DNA of 56,040 nucleotides from an uncultured Myxococcales bacterium (GCA_903955385.1 CAJBNH010000055.1:1-56040), one strand, 5' to 3'. Positions 46,219 through 54,763 are shown, counted from the stretch's first letter. A program made the numbers and translations. The notes: generated by a model from the letters alone, not told the origin.

Positions 46219-46247
46219 TTGCCCTTTGACTTGCACGCTCCTACCAT
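46219..46247 (+). promoter_or_regulatory. candidate promoter of the MPQG-repeat gene
   Basis: TTGCCC at 46219-46224, a 17-base spacer, and TACCAT at 46242-46247, 37 bases upstream of the ATG at 46284. Confidence 0.5.
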
Positions 46248-46283
46248 GCGCCCGCCTCACGAGGGTCCAAACTGGAGGAATTC

Positions 46284-47543
46284 ATGCAAGGCAAGGGATT
46301 GTGGATCGGAATCGGCGCCATCGCCGTCTTGGTCGTTCTCGTCATCGCCGGCATGGTTGAGCGGGTCGCCCCCACTCACCTGTGGTTGTACCAACGCGAC
46401 GGAACTCCGCTTGGCGGCAGGGAAGTTCGCGTCGAAGTCGCGCCCACCCAGTCCGCCAGCTACGCGGATGCATGGGAAGTCGTGGCCAAGATCCGCAGTG
46501 ACCCAAAGGGTCGCGCTGAGATCTTGCGCGACCGCAAGTTCGGCGTGCCGTTCGTCAGCGAGCGCGACTGGTCGGTTCGTCTCGTGATTCCGGCGCCCGA
46601 CGGCGACTCGGAAGTGCGCCTCGAGCACGATCAGGGCGTCCAGATCCTGTTCGAGATGGACGGCCGCGTCACGGCGACCCTGCACTTCCGCCAAGGTGCA
46701 GGCGCTCGCGCCGACCAGTGCGTGCAGGCAGCGAACAAGCTCTTCGGCGGCCAGCCGTTCGTCGCCGGACCCAACGTCTCCGGCGCCGTCGGCAAGTCCC
46801 GTCTGGTGGCCGCGGCCGACAGCGCGGGCCTGAAGTTCACGCCTGTGCCGCGCCGCGGGGCCGATCAGGGGCCGCAGGGCCTGCTGTTCGCACTGGCCGC
46901 TGGTGCGCCGACCTGCACGGTCGAGGTCTTCCTGCTCGACGGCGCCGCTCGCGTGCCCATGTCGTTCAGCCCCGACGAGGTCACCGACTTCTCCGCGCCT
47001 GAGCTCTCCCCCATCTTCCGCCGCATCCAGCGCTTCGGCCCCCAGGGTGGCAACGGGATGCCCCCCGGCATGATGCCCCCCGGCGACATGCCTCCCGGCA
47101 TGATGCCCCGCGGCCTGCCCGGCCGTCCGACCGGCACCGACATGCCCGCGGGCATGATGCCTCCCGGAATGATGCCGCAGGGTATGCCGCAGGGTGGGAT
47201 GCCTCAGGGTATGCCGCAGGGTGGGATGCCTCAGGGTATGCCGCAGGGTGGGATGCCTCAGGGTATGCCGCAGGGCGGAATGCCCCAGGGGATGCCGCAG
47301 GGTGGAATGCCCCAGGGTATGCCGCAGGGTGGAATGCCCCAGGGAATGCCGCAGGGTGGGATGCCGCAGGGTATGCCGCAGGGTGGGATGCCGCAGGGTA
47401 TGCCGCAGGGTGGAATGCCGCAGGGTGCCGCTCCTGGCGTGGCCCCGGCTCCCGGTGTCGCTCCCGCTGCCATTCCGGCTCCGAAGGCCGCTGCGGTCCC
47501 GGCGCCTGCCGCCGCTCCGGTTCCGCCTCCCGCCGCGAAGTAG
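46284..47543 (+). CDS. membrane-anchored protein with MPQGMPQGG tandem repeats
   Basis: The 419-residue product has one N-terminal transmembrane helix (about 6-24), a soluble domain (25-250) that I do not recognise, with scattered Cys, and a Met/Pro/Gly/Gln-rich tail. The tail begins with looser GMMPPG units and then holds nine exact MPQGMPQGG copies, followed by an Ala/Pro end. The tail is probably disordered and reaches out from the membrane. GGAGG at 46274-46278 fixes the start. The gene is convergent with the VWA lipoprotein gene, with 10 bases between stops. Function unknown. The Met-rich tail might bind copper or act as a spacer; neither is shown by the sequence. Confidence 0.85.
   Translation: MQGKGLWIGIGAIAVLVVLVIAGMVERVAPTHLWLYQRDGTPLGGREVRVEVAPTQSASYADAWEVVAKIRSDPKGRAEILRDRKFGVPFVSERDWSVRLVIPAPDGDSEVRLEHDQGVQILFEMDGRVTATLHFRQGAGARADQCVQAANKLFGGQPFVAGPNVSGAVGKSRLVAAADSAGLKFTPVPRRGADQGPQGLLFALAAGAPTCTVEVFLLDGAARVPMSFSPDEVTDFSAPELSPIFRRIQRFGPQGGNGMPPGMMPPGDMPPGMMPRGLPGRPTGTDMPAGMMPPGMMPQGMPQGGMPQGMPQGGMPQGMPQGGMPQGMPQGGMPQGMPQGGMPQGMPQGGMPQGMPQGGMPQGMPQGGMPQGMPQGGMPQGAAPGVAPAPGVAPAAIPAPKAAAVPAPAAAPVPPPAAK
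47172..47426 (+). repeat. 27-base tandem repeat (nine copies plus a 12-base partial)
   Basis: The unit codes MPQGMPQGG. Nine copies fill 47172-47414 and a partial unit ends at 47426. Copies differ only at a few third positions (CCG/CCT/CCC, CAG, GGT/GGG/GGC/GGA), so the array looks recently expanded and likely to vary in copy number between strains. Confidence 0.95.
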
Positions 47544-47564
47544 CGCCCTTGGGTCAGGGCGTTT
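47544..47564 (+). terminator. short hairpin between the convergent stops
   Basis: CGCCCT at 47544-47549, a 6-base loop, AGGGCG at 47556-47561 and TTT. It follows the stop of the MPQG-repeat gene directly and overlaps the last codon of the VWA gene on the other strand. Confidence 0.45.
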
Positions 47565-49326
47565 GCTGCGCCTGACCCTGCGCCATCACCGACTTCAACA
47601 AAGCCGCAAGCTCCGCCGCGTCGTCCAGACCTGGCGCCATGTCGACCTTCGCCAGCTCCTCGGCGGAGAACTCGGCCTTCTGCTGCGCGACCAGCGTCTT
47701 GGCCTCGTCCAGCACCGCCAGGGCTTCCACGACCTGCCCGGCCTCAAACCGCGTGCAGGACCGCATCAGCGCCCGACCGACCTGCAGCAGCGTGAACGCA
47801 CGGCGCACGATGGGACTGGCGAAATAGCCGATGCCGCCATCGGGAATCTGCACGACGCCGGGGACGGTGACCGGCACCGTGAACTGCTGCGACTCGTTGG
47901 TCTTGGACAACGTGTAGCCGTAGGTGATGTCTGCCAGCAGAAGGTCCTGAATCTTGGCCAGATCAGACCCCTCCGGGGGAATCAGCCGCGCCATGACCAG
48001 ACCGTTCTTCTTCGAGGCAAACAGCGTCGGCAACGCCACCGGCGGCGACTCGTCCGTGGTGTCGGGGGTCTCGACCGTGTCGCCCTGATCGGTGCCCTGC
48101 TCGGGGTCGCTGGGCTCGTCCTTCTTGGGTCCCAACAGCTTGACGACGCCGTCCTTTTCCACCCACTCGAACCCGTAGATCTGCTCGACGTGCCAGCCTT
48201 CCGCCAGCTTGAATTGCACCCACAGGTTCTGGCCGACCGGCAGCAGCATCGTCTGCAGGTCCTCGATGAAGACCTCCTTGGCCTTCTCCGCATTCGGCAG
48301 GAACCAGGCGGTGCCATCGGCCTGCTGGGCAATCTTCGTCATCAGCGGCAGGTCGAAGTCGTAACCCACGCCCGCGGTCGAGATGCTGCAGCCGCTCTGC
48401 TTGCCGCCCTTGGCCACCGCGAGGATCGCGTTGGGGTCGGTGTTGCCCTCGGTGGCCTGGCCGTCGCTCAGCAGCAGGACACGGCGAAAGGTGTACTCAG
48501 GGCCTGCGGACTTGCACACGAAGATGCCCGCCTGCAGCGCGCCATGGATGTTGGTGCCGCCGTCTGAGGTCAGCTGGTTGATCACGTTCAGCAGCGCGGG
48601 CTTGTCGTCGGCCGTGAAGTCCTTGGCCGGCCAATCGGTCTTCACGTCACTGGAGAACGACACGATCGCCAGCCGCGTGCCCACCGGCAGCACCTCGATC
48701 AGCGCCCGCATGCCCGCCTTGACGTACTCCAGCTTGTCGCCCCACATCGACCCCGAACGGTCGATCACGAGCGTCAGCGCGACCTTGGCCTTGACCTGCT
48801 CCAGCGACATGCCGCTGTTGAAGCCCAGCTGCAGCACGACTTCGGGCGCGACGTTGGCCGTGCCCTGCAGGATCGCCGCCATGGCGTGCAGGTCGATCGA
48901 GCGCTCCGGGTTGGCCTTGGGCAACAGCGTGTCGTGCTCGTTCAGCCAGCCTTCGATCGTCATGTCGGCCGCTTTGGGAAGCTTGCCCTGCCCCAGCAAC
49001 ATCCTGAAGTAGTTGATGTCTTGAGCGCCGCCCGGCTTCAGGCCGATGCCCATGTCGCCGTTTGTGCCGGGATACGGGGTGCCACCGGTGGCGTCTGAGC
49101 TGCTTGCATCCATCGGCGACCAGCCAGAGCTGTCGCTTGCGACGACGTCGCTGCTGTAGCTGGTACTGGTGTCGGACTTGACGTCGCCCATCTGATTGGG
49201 CGTCTCCAGGCTCTCGTCGGCACCGGTCATCGAGGCGTCGCTGCCACACCCCGCAAGGGCAGCGGGCAGGAACAGCACGCACACGGCCAGGGTCAGGGCG
49301 CGGATGCTGCGGCGGGTGGGTGACAT
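47554..49326 (-). CDS. von Willebrand factor A (VWA) domain lipoprotein, YfbK-like
   Basis: The 590-residue product has a lipobox (LAGC, Cys27), a Ser/Asp-rich linker to about residue 95, the segment YFRMLLGQGKLP...MTIEGWLNEHD that precedes the VWA domain in YfbK-like proteins, and a VWA domain from about 183. The MIDAS is DRSGSM (Asp189, Ser191, Ser193), with GGTNIHGAL and LLLSDGQATEG as further ligand loops. The C-terminal part (about 400-590) is unassigned. VWA domains bind proteins through a metal ion. GGAGG lies upstream of the ATG at 49326. Location in the outer membrane or periplasm is inferred from the lipobox. Confidence 0.9.
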   Translation of the reverse strand: MSPTRRSIRALTLAVCVLFLPAALAGCGSDASMTGADESLETPNQMGDVKSDTSTSYSSDVVASDSSGWSPMDASSSDATGGTPYPGTNGDMGIGLKPGGAQDINYFRMLLGQGKLPKAADMTIEGWLNEHDTLLPKANPERSIDLHAMAAILQGTANVAPEVVLQLGFNSGMSLEQVKAKVALTLVIDRSGSMWGDKLEYVKAGMRALIEVLPVGTRLAIVSFSSDVKTDWPAKDFTADDKPALLNVINQLTSDGGTNIHGALQAGIFVCKSAGPEYTFRRVLLLSDGQATEGNTDPNAILAVAKGGKQSGCSISTAGVGYDFDLPLMTKIAQQADGTAWFLPNAEKAKEVFIEDLQTMLLPVGQNLWVQFKLAEGWHVEQIYGFEWVEKDGVVKLLGPKKDEPSDPEQGTDQGDTVETPDTTDESPPVALPTLFASKKNGLVMARLIPPEGSDLAKIQDLLLADITYGYTLSKTNESQQFTVPVTVPGVVQIPDGGIGYFASPIVRRAFTLLQVGRALMRSCTRFEAGQVVEALAVLDEAKTLVAQQKAEFSAEELAKVDMAPGLDDAAELAALLKSVMAQGQAQQTP

Positions 49327-49473
49327 GGGGGACCTCCGGAGGGTGGGAAGAGAGCGAGCGCGTGGCTGCCAGCCCAACCAGTTGCAGCGTCTGTGCCACA
49401 CGACCCATCGCCAGACAACACCGCTTGCAGACAAGGGAAACCTCGTTCTGCCTGCTCGCCGTCATGGCCGAGG

Positions 49474-49497
49474 CATGTAGGAATTTTCCACATGTAG
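49474..49497. promoter_or_regulatory. possible operator: direct repeat CATGTAG around GAATTTTCCA
   Basis: CATGTAG at 49474-49480 and again at 49491-49497, enclosing GAATTTTCCA, in an AT-rich patch of the 235-base divergent region between the VWA lipoprotein and OsmC-like genes. It resembles a regulator site, with copies 17 bases apart. No regulator gene is adjacent. Confidence 0.35.
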
Positions 49498-49510
49498 CGA
49501 GATTCTTCAG

Positions 49511-49539
49511 TTGCGCCGGCCGACGCGGTCGACCATCCT
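49511..49539 (+). promoter_or_regulatory. candidate promoter of the OsmC-like gene
   Basis: TTGCGC at 49511-49516, a 17-base spacer, and CATCCT at 49534-49539, 22 bases upstream of the ATG at 49562. It lies just downstream of the CATGTAG repeats. Confidence 0.35.
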
Positions 49540-49561
49540 CAGCTGACCTTGGAGGTGTCGC

Positions 49562-50071
49562 ATGCCCGCCGAACTTCACTGTCAGGCTCAGGTCACGTGG
49601 ACCGGAAGTGCGACGGGCCCGACCGACGGCCCGGGCTACTCACGCGAATTCACTTGTACATTCGATGGAAAGCCCGCCATCGTCGGGTCCGCCGACCCCT
49701 ACTTTCGCGGCGACCCGACGCTGCACAATCCTGAGGAGCTGCTGCTCGCCGCCGTGGCCAGCTGCCGCCTGCTCAGCTTTCTGGCGCTGTGCGCGCGGGA
49801 GCGGGTGACGGTGGTCGGCTACGAAGACCACCCCGTGGGGCGTCTGGAACCCGTCAACGGCGTGCTGCAGTTCACCGAGATCCGGCTGCAACCTCGCGTC
49901 GTTGTGGTCAATCCTGCGCACGTCGCCTTGGCCCACGCGCTGCACGAGCGGTCGCGGCAGATCTCGTTCATCGGCCGCTCGGTGAACTTCCCGGTGCAGC
50001 ACGACCTGGTCGTCACTGCCGCGCTGGACGACGACGTGGATCAGGACCAGAACGCGCTTTCTTTGGATTGA
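49562..50071 (+). CDS. OsmC-family protein lacking the second catalytic Cys
   Basis: The 169-residue product has the OsmC fold features: NPEELLLAAVASCRLLSFLAL with Cys68 as the first (peroxidatic) Cys, GYEDHPVGRLE, and LQPRVVV. In active OsmC/Ohr proteins a second Cys sits in a CP-type motif near the C-terminal helix; here that stretch reads HERSRQISFIGRS, without Cys. Direct thiol peroxidase activity by the usual two-Cys route is therefore doubtful. Cys7 and Cys32 exist but are in atypical places. GGAGG lies upstream of the ATG. It is convergent with the gene at 50078. Confidence 0.88.
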   Translation: MPAELHCQAQVTWTGSATGPTDGPGYSREFTCTFDGKPAIVGSADPYFRGDPTLHNPEELLLAAVASCRLLSFLALCARERVTVVGYEDHPVGRLEPVNGVLQFTEIRLQPRVVVVNPAHVALAHALHERSRQISFIGRSVNFPVQHDLVVTAALDDDVDQDQNALSLD

Positions 50072-50077
50072 CGCCGC

Positions 50078-50875
50078 TCAGTGCTGGGCGTTCGGCGCCA
50101 GCTCACGGCCGTAGAAGTGCCGGCCCAGCTCATCCAACTCTGCCCAACGCGTGAACAATCCCTGTGCGGGGTCCAGGATCAGCACGTCGCCGTACGGGTC
50201 GACGAACCGCACCCACGCGTGGCTGAAGTAGCCTGGCACGTGCTTGCGATCCAGGTGCACCTCGCCGACCAGCCAGCCATCGCGCACGGCCAGCTCCAGC
50301 ACCAAGCCCAGCAGACACACCTGGTGACGACACACGCCGCCGCGAGCGGTGACGTAGATGTCCAGCTCGACCTCGTCGTCCGGCCGCAGTGCCCGAATGA
50401 CGGCGACATCGCGCACCACCGCTTCGTCATAGGGCATTTCGCGCCGGATCAGGTCGGCCAGCAGCGTCAGCAGGTGCGTTCGAAACCAGCGACGGGCCTC
50501 TCGCAGGAACGCAGAGGTGCTGACCGCCGTGGCTCCCAGCCCCGCCTCGACCTCGCCGTGCACGCGGTTGACCAGGTCGTGGTAGACGCGCGCCAGTTGG
50601 CCCTGCGCCCCCCGCGAGTCGACCACAATGGCCTCGCGCGGCTTGCGCCCCAGGTACACGCCACCGTCGATGCGGGCGCCGGATCCGATGATGGGACGGC
50701 CGTTGTAGGTGCCGTGGGGCGCGTTGGGTTGGTCGGGACGCGGTGGGCGATAACCCTGAGTCGGCGCAAGACGTTCCAGCAACATCGCGGTGTTGCCCTG
50801 TCTCGCGTAGCGCTTGAACACCTCGAAGTCGGGGCGGGCGGCAACGGTCGCGGTCAGGTCTTGCATGCCATCCAT
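50078..50875 (-). CDS. transglutaminase-like (Cys-His-Asp) protein
   Basis: Listed from ATG 50875; with GTG at 50884 it is 268 residues. Numbering from that GTG, Cys185 in GGVCRHQ, His222 in YFSHAWVRF and Asp238 in LILDPAQG are in the order and spacing of the transglutaminase/NlpC-like papain fold, whose members are cysteine proteases or transferases. The N-terminal 100 residues hold a Gly-rich stretch (IIGSGARIDGGVYLG) but no signal peptide. The gene lies 34-43 bases after the stop of the Cys-rich lipoprotein gene, on the same strand. It has no clear ribosome site, so translation may depend on the upstream gene. Confidence 0.72.
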   Translation of the reverse strand: MDGMQDLTATVAARPDFEVFKRYARQGNTAMLLERLAPTQGYRPPRPDQPNAPHGTYNGRPIIGSGARIDGGVYLGRKPREAIVVDSRGAQGQLARVYHDLVNRVHGEVEAGLGATAVSTSAFLREARRWFRTHLLTLLADLIRREMPYDEAVVRDVAVIRALRPDDEVELDIYVTARGGVCRHQVCLLGLVLELAVRDGWLVGEVHLDRKHVPGYFSHAWVRFVDPYGDVLILDPAQGLFTRWAELDELGRHFYGRELAPNAQH

Positions 50876-50918
50876 GGGTTGCACGGTACGGAAGCACGCA
50901 GCGCAGGTCCATCGATTG

Positions 50919-52451
50919 TCACGGACAAGAGCCCTGTATCTCGATCTCGTCGACCACGAAGCCCAGCTTGCTCTTGTTCGAGGTGTCGTACTTCACCTGA
51001 TCGAACCAGAACCGCAGCTTGACCTGCTTGCCGGCCCAAGGCGCCAGCGAGACCAACTGGTCCTTCCAGGCGCCCATGGTGCTGCCCTTCAAGTTATCGT
51101 TCTTGTTCCACAAACCGACCTTGATGGCGCCCGTGGCCACGTCGATCACGTCCAGGCCCACCTGATGCACGGCAGTGCCGGGCTCGGCGTCCAGCGCGAC
51201 CCAGAACGCAATGCTGGGGGCACCGGTCGGCACCGTCAGCACCGGGCTGGTGGCCGAGCCCTTGTTGGCCGTCGAGTCCTCGAACGAAATCACTCCCGGC
51301 TTGCCGTAACGCAGTGAGCCAGCACCCGCGACGGACCCCAACGTGCTGAAGTGGAAGTACACGCTCTGACTAGACTTTTCGACCGTCCAGCCGTTCAACG
51401 CCGCCGTGTCGAACCGGTAGCGCTGGTGAGGCCCCACCCCCGACACGGAAGACTGCATGCACACGCCGCCCTGGCACGCGGGGACGAAGCACTTGGCATC
51501 GGTCTGGCACTGGTCGTCGGCCTCGCAGCACCCAGTCGCCGTCGGAATCGGGCTGTAGCTGCACTTGCCCGAGACGCAGCTGCTGGCGACGCACGCGGTC
51601 TGCTGGCACTGACCTTCGCCGGTGCAGGTCGCCGTCATCCCGGGCCAAGCGTGCACGCACTTCTGCGCCACGCAGGTGTCGACGGTGATGTCGAGGCTGT
51701 CCATGCAGTTGCCGTCGTTGGCGCAGCAATTCGCCACCGGGGTGAACACGCACTGGCCGTTGCTGCACTTGTCGGTGGTACAGGGCTTGCCGTCGCCGCA
51801 CTCGAGGTCGCTGGAGCAGCAGTCGCCCACCGGCTCGTTCACGCACTTCTGGCCCACGCAGGTGTCCACGGTGCACGCCACCTTGTCGTCGCACTGGGCA
51901 CTGGTGGCGCAGCAGTTGCTGACGTTTGTCACCTCGCACACGCCGCTTGCGTAGTTGCAGGTGTTCAGGGTGCAGGGGTCGCCGTCCTCGCACGCCGAAG
52001 GGTTGGTCTGGCAGCCGGTTCCGGGCGAATAGCACAAGTAGGTCAGCTTGTTGCAGTCGTCGCCGGGCTTGCAGTCGCTTTTGTCCGAGCACTGGAACAG
52101 CTGGCACTTGCCGCGGTAGCAGTAGTGCGGCGGGTCGATCGCAGGCACGGGATTGCACTGCGCGTCGGTCTGGCACGAAGCGGGCTCGCACGTCTCGTCC
52201 ACACACACCTGCCACATGGGGCACGCGGGGTCGCAGCCGGCGGGGGTCACGGTCTCGGCGGCGGTGTCCGGCAGCGGGCGCGAGCGACCGTCGTCCGGGT
52301 CGGCGGCGGTGTCGCCCTGATCGGTGGCGGCATCCAGCGTGTCTTCGGCCTGATCCGAGGCAGTGAACGGCGTGGGGCAGCCGGTCAGCAGGATCGGCAT
52401 CAGGCAGCCGGCCAGGACCAGCACAGGGCGACGCAGCGAGACTTGCAGCAT
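50919..52451 (-). CDS. Cys-rich lipoprotein with jelly-roll-like C-terminal domain
   Basis: The 510-residue product has a lipobox (LLTGC, Cys25; another LAGC at Cys16), an acidic Asp/Thr-rich linker to about residue 75, and a Cys-rich block (about 75-335) of CxxxxQCxxxxxC, CDDKVACTVDTC and CGDGKPCTTDKC units. A C-terminal domain (about 345-510) follows, with RYRFDTAALNGWTV, SIAFWVALDAEPG and a final Cys, like a MAM or carbohydrate-binding jelly roll. It shares the plan of the 10333 lipoprotein (lipid anchor, acidic spacer, Cys repeats, beta domain) but with a different C-terminal domain. Surface localisation is likely but not shown. Confidence 0.83.
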   Translation of the reverse strand: MLQVSLRRPVLVLAGCLMPILLTGCPTPFTASDQAEDTLDAATDQGDTAADPDDGRSRPLPDTAAETVTPAGCDPACPMWQVCVDETCEPASCQTDAQCNPVPAIDPPHYCYRGKCQLFQCSDKSDCKPGDDCNKLTYLCYSPGTGCQTNPSACEDGDPCTLNTCNYASGVCEVTNVSNCCATSAQCDDKVACTVDTCVGQKCVNEPVGDCCSSDLECGDGKPCTTDKCSNGQCVFTPVANCCANDGNCMDSLDITVDTCVAQKCVHAWPGMTATCTGEGQCQQTACVASSCVSGKCSYSPIPTATGCCEADDQCQTDAKCFVPACQGGVCMQSSVSGVGPHQRYRFDTAALNGWTVEKSSQSVYFHFSTLGSVAGAGSLRYGKPGVISFEDSTANKGSATSPVLTVPTGAPSIAFWVALDAEPGTAVHQVGLDVIDVATGAIKVGLWNKNDNLKGSTMGAWKDQLVSLAPWAGKQVKLRFWFDQVKYDTSNKSKLGFVVDEIEIQGSCP

Positions 52452-52559
52452 GAGACTCCGGGGTTCCGCGGGGTTCGGCACGCTTCGTGCCAAGGCGGCG
52501 ACCAAGGCGTATGCTAGTCGCTCCGGGCGAGAAGCGGAAACGTTGCAGCGAGGACGAGC

Positions 52560-53384
52560 ATGGGCATTGAATCAGACAAGACGGCAGGCCCGGACGCTCG
52601 CGTTCACGCGGCCCTTGCTGTCGACACCATCTACGGACCGGTGCCGTCGCGACGCTATGGAAACACCTTGGGGATCAACCTGTTGCCGCTTGACCACAAG
52701 CGCTGCAGCTTGCGATGCACCTACTGCCAGCTTGGCCCCGAGGGCAGGGACACCGTGCCGTTCCCGAGCGTCGAGCGGTTCGCCGCCGAGCTGCGCGGCG
52801 CATTGGAACTCCTTCGTGATCACGGCGACTTTCGCGGCTACCCGCTGCACGGTCTGGTGCTGAGCGGCAACGGCGACGCCACCCTGCACCCGCAAGTGGC
52901 CGAAGCGATCGACGTGCTGCTGCACCTGCGCGACGAGCTGGCCCCCAACGTCCCCACGATCCTGCTGACGGCCGGCACCGAGCTGATCCATCCGCACATC
53001 CGCAGTGCTGTTGCACGGTTGGACGAGGTGGCGGTCAAGATCGACGGCGGCAGCCAGCAGCTGTTCGAGCGGCTGAACATGCCGTTCCAGCCGATTCTGC
53101 TGCGCGACATCGCTGCGGCGGCGGCAGAGCTGCCGAACGCCATTGTCCAGACCCTGCTGGTCCAGGGCAGCGTCGACAATACCGTTGCGGCAGAGGTGGA
53201 TGCGTGGCTCGAGCTGGTGCGTCTGGCGCACCCCCGCCGCGTCGACCTGTACGCGCTGGACCGCGCGCCCATCGAGAAGAAGCTGCGCAAGGTGCCGGGC
53301 ATCGTGGCCGAGGCCATCGCGCAGAGGGTCCGCGACGAGGCGGGCATCGCCTGCCGGGTGTTCAGCGACGGACTGAACGACTGA
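52560..53384 (+). CDS. radical SAM protein
   Basis: The 274-residue product has the radical-SAM Cys motif CSLRCTYCQ (Cys49, Cys53, Cys56) right after GPVPSRRYGNTLGINLLP, and SGNGDATLHP for SAM binding. This N-terminal pattern belongs to the short COG0731-type radical SAM proteins whose function is not settled. GAGG sits upstream of the ATG at 52560. TATGCT at 52508 could be a -10. The gene is convergent with the PepSY-membrane gene, 15 bases between stops. Confidence 0.9.
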   Translation: MGIESDKTAGPDARVHAALAVDTIYGPVPSRRYGNTLGINLLPLDHKRCSLRCTYCQLGPEGRDTVPFPSVERFAAELRGALELLRDHGDFRGYPLHGLVLSGNGDATLHPQVAEAIDVLLHLRDELAPNVPTILLTAGTELIHPHIRSAVARLDEVAVKIDGGSQQLFERLNMPFQPILLRDIAAAAAELPNAIVQTLLVQGSVDNTVAAEVDAWLELVRLAHPRRVDLYALDRAPIEKKLRKVPGIVAEAIAQRVRDEAGIACRVFSDGLND

Positions 53385-53399
53385 TCTCGACTGGGGAAT

Positions 53400-54023
53400 T
53401 CAGCGCGTCAGGTGATACCAGACGACCGCCGCGACGGGCACCAGCAGGCCGGCGGCAAAGAACCACTTCCCCCTGCCCGTCAGCCCCTTGCGCCCCTTGA
53501 GCATGAACAGGCCGCCGATGGCCAGAAACAGCAGCGCGACCGCAAACACGTCGGCGACCCAGGTCCATACACCCTTGAGATGATTGAGGTGCAGTGCGTT
53601 GGCCTCGAACAGGCCGTTGCGCCGGTGCACGTCGACCAGGGTGCCCTTGCCGGTGGACAGGGTGACCTTGGCCTCACTGCCCTCATCCAGAAAGACGCGA
53701 AACACATCAGGTGCCGGGCGATGGCGTCCCCGAACGCGCGAGGGGTCGATGCCGGCGCGCTGGACCACGGCCTTTTCCGCCGCGTCCAGATCGGTCGGCA
53801 GGGGCCCCAGCTCCAGCTGCGTGGTGGTCTTGTCGAGGCTGGGGTTCCAGTCCGCCGTGTGGTTCACCGCCAGACCGCTGACCGCGTAGATGATGGCCAG
53901 CGCACTGACGAAATAGCCGACGTCGCGGTGCAACGCCCGGTTCAGGACGAACGCGGACCAGCGGCGGGCGCGCGGGCGCTCGACCGGAGGCGTCGCAGGC
54001 GAGCCCGAAGCCGGGGCAACCAT
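53400..54023 (-). CDS. PepSY-associated transmembrane protein
   Basis: The 207-residue product has three transmembrane segments (about 35-55, 150-174, 183-205) with a periplasmic stretch in the middle. The N-terminal ALHRDVGYFVSALAIIYAVSGLAVNH and the central LHLNHLKGVWTWVADVFAVALLFLAIGG match PepSY_TM-like proteins; PepSY regions often act in peptidase inhibition or redox/metal handling. The start ATG at 54021-54023 abuts the stop of the upstream DUF4920 gene, so the two are co-translated and probably work together. Confidence 0.87.
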   Translation of the reverse strand: MVAPASGSPATPPVERPRARRWSAFVLNRALHRDVGYFVSALAIIYAVSGLAVNHTADWNPSLDKTTTQLELGPLPTDLDAAEKAVVQRAGIDPSRVRGRHRPAPDVFRVFLDEGSEAKVTLSTGKGTLVDVHRRNGLFEANALHLNHLKGVWTWVADVFAVALLFLAIGGLFMLKGRKGLTGRGKWFFAAGLLVPVAAVVWYHLTR

Positions 54024-54716
54024 CTACTTCTTCTCGCGAATGACCGCGCCCAGACCCTGCAGCCGCACGATGGTCTTGGCCTCGGTGATGGTCTTGGGGT
54101 CGAAGGCGGTGTTGCCGGACTCCTCAGCCTCGCGCGCCGCCACCTTCTGGGTCTGCTCGAGCGTCAGCGGGATCTTGCGCACGATGCCCTCCGCCACGAC
54201 GTACTGGCCCTTGACCGAGACGGGGAACACGATCACGCCGTCGTCGACCTTGATCTGGAGGGTCTCGAATTCCTTGTCGCTTGCCACGCGGATCCAGCAG
54301 CCCTTGGCCGCGCAGACGTCGGTGACCAGTCCCTCGATGCGCACGCGCTTGCCGACGAAGGTGTCCGACTCAGCGCTGACCTTCGAGATCGGCGTGGCCT
54401 CGGCAACCGTGACGCCAGCGCCATACGTGGTGCCGGGAATCGTCAGGGCGGGGCCGGCGGCGGCGGGGATCGACGTGTCTGCGGTGGGCTCGCCGTGGAC
54501 GCAGGCGGACGTGCCGGCGTGGGGGCAGGCGGCGCCTTCAGCCTTGGGCTCCTCGGTCGTCGTGGTGGCGGCGGCGGGAACGGCGGCGGGCGGCGTTTCG
54601 ACAACTTGAGCAGGCGGGACGGCGGCTTGCGGCTCGGCAGGCGGGGCCTTGTTGCAGGCAAGCGCGGCGAGAGCAAGAGCGGCAACGACAGACGACAGCG
54701 AAAGGGGGCGCAGCAT
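54024..54716 (-). CDS. DUF4920 lipoprotein
   Basis: The 230-residue product starts with a lipoprotein-like signal (ALAALAC, Cys21), a Pro/Ala/Glu-rich linker, a CPHAGTSACVHGE stretch with two Cys and two His (about 64-76) that could bind a metal, and a DUF4920 domain (about 97-230) beginning YGAGVTVAEATPISKV and containing CAAKGCWIRV. AAGGAG upstream fixes the ATG at 54716. It heads a two-gene operon with the PepSY-membrane gene. DUF4920 is of unknown function. A link to copper or redox is a guess based on the His/Cys stretch. Confidence 0.87.
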   Translation of the reverse strand: MLRPLSLSSVVAALALAALACNKAPPAEPQAAVPPAQVVETPPAAVPAAATTTTEEPKAEGAACPHAGTSACVHGEPTADTSIPAAAGPALTIPGTTYGAGVTVAEATPISKVSAESDTFVGKRVRIEGLVTDVCAAKGCWIRVASDKEFETLQIKVDDGVIVFPVSVKGQYVVAEGIVRKIPLTLEQTQKVAAREAEESGNTAFDPKTITEAKTIVRLQGLGAVIREKK

Positions 54717-54763
54717 CGGGAAATCTCCTTGGCCGGCGGAGCGGCCGGGCCGAATGGCGCGGC

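Noticed and set aside
47172-47426. Regular repeats considered as a CRISPR array
   Set aside because: No spacers; the units are contiguous, in frame and code for MPQGMPQGG.
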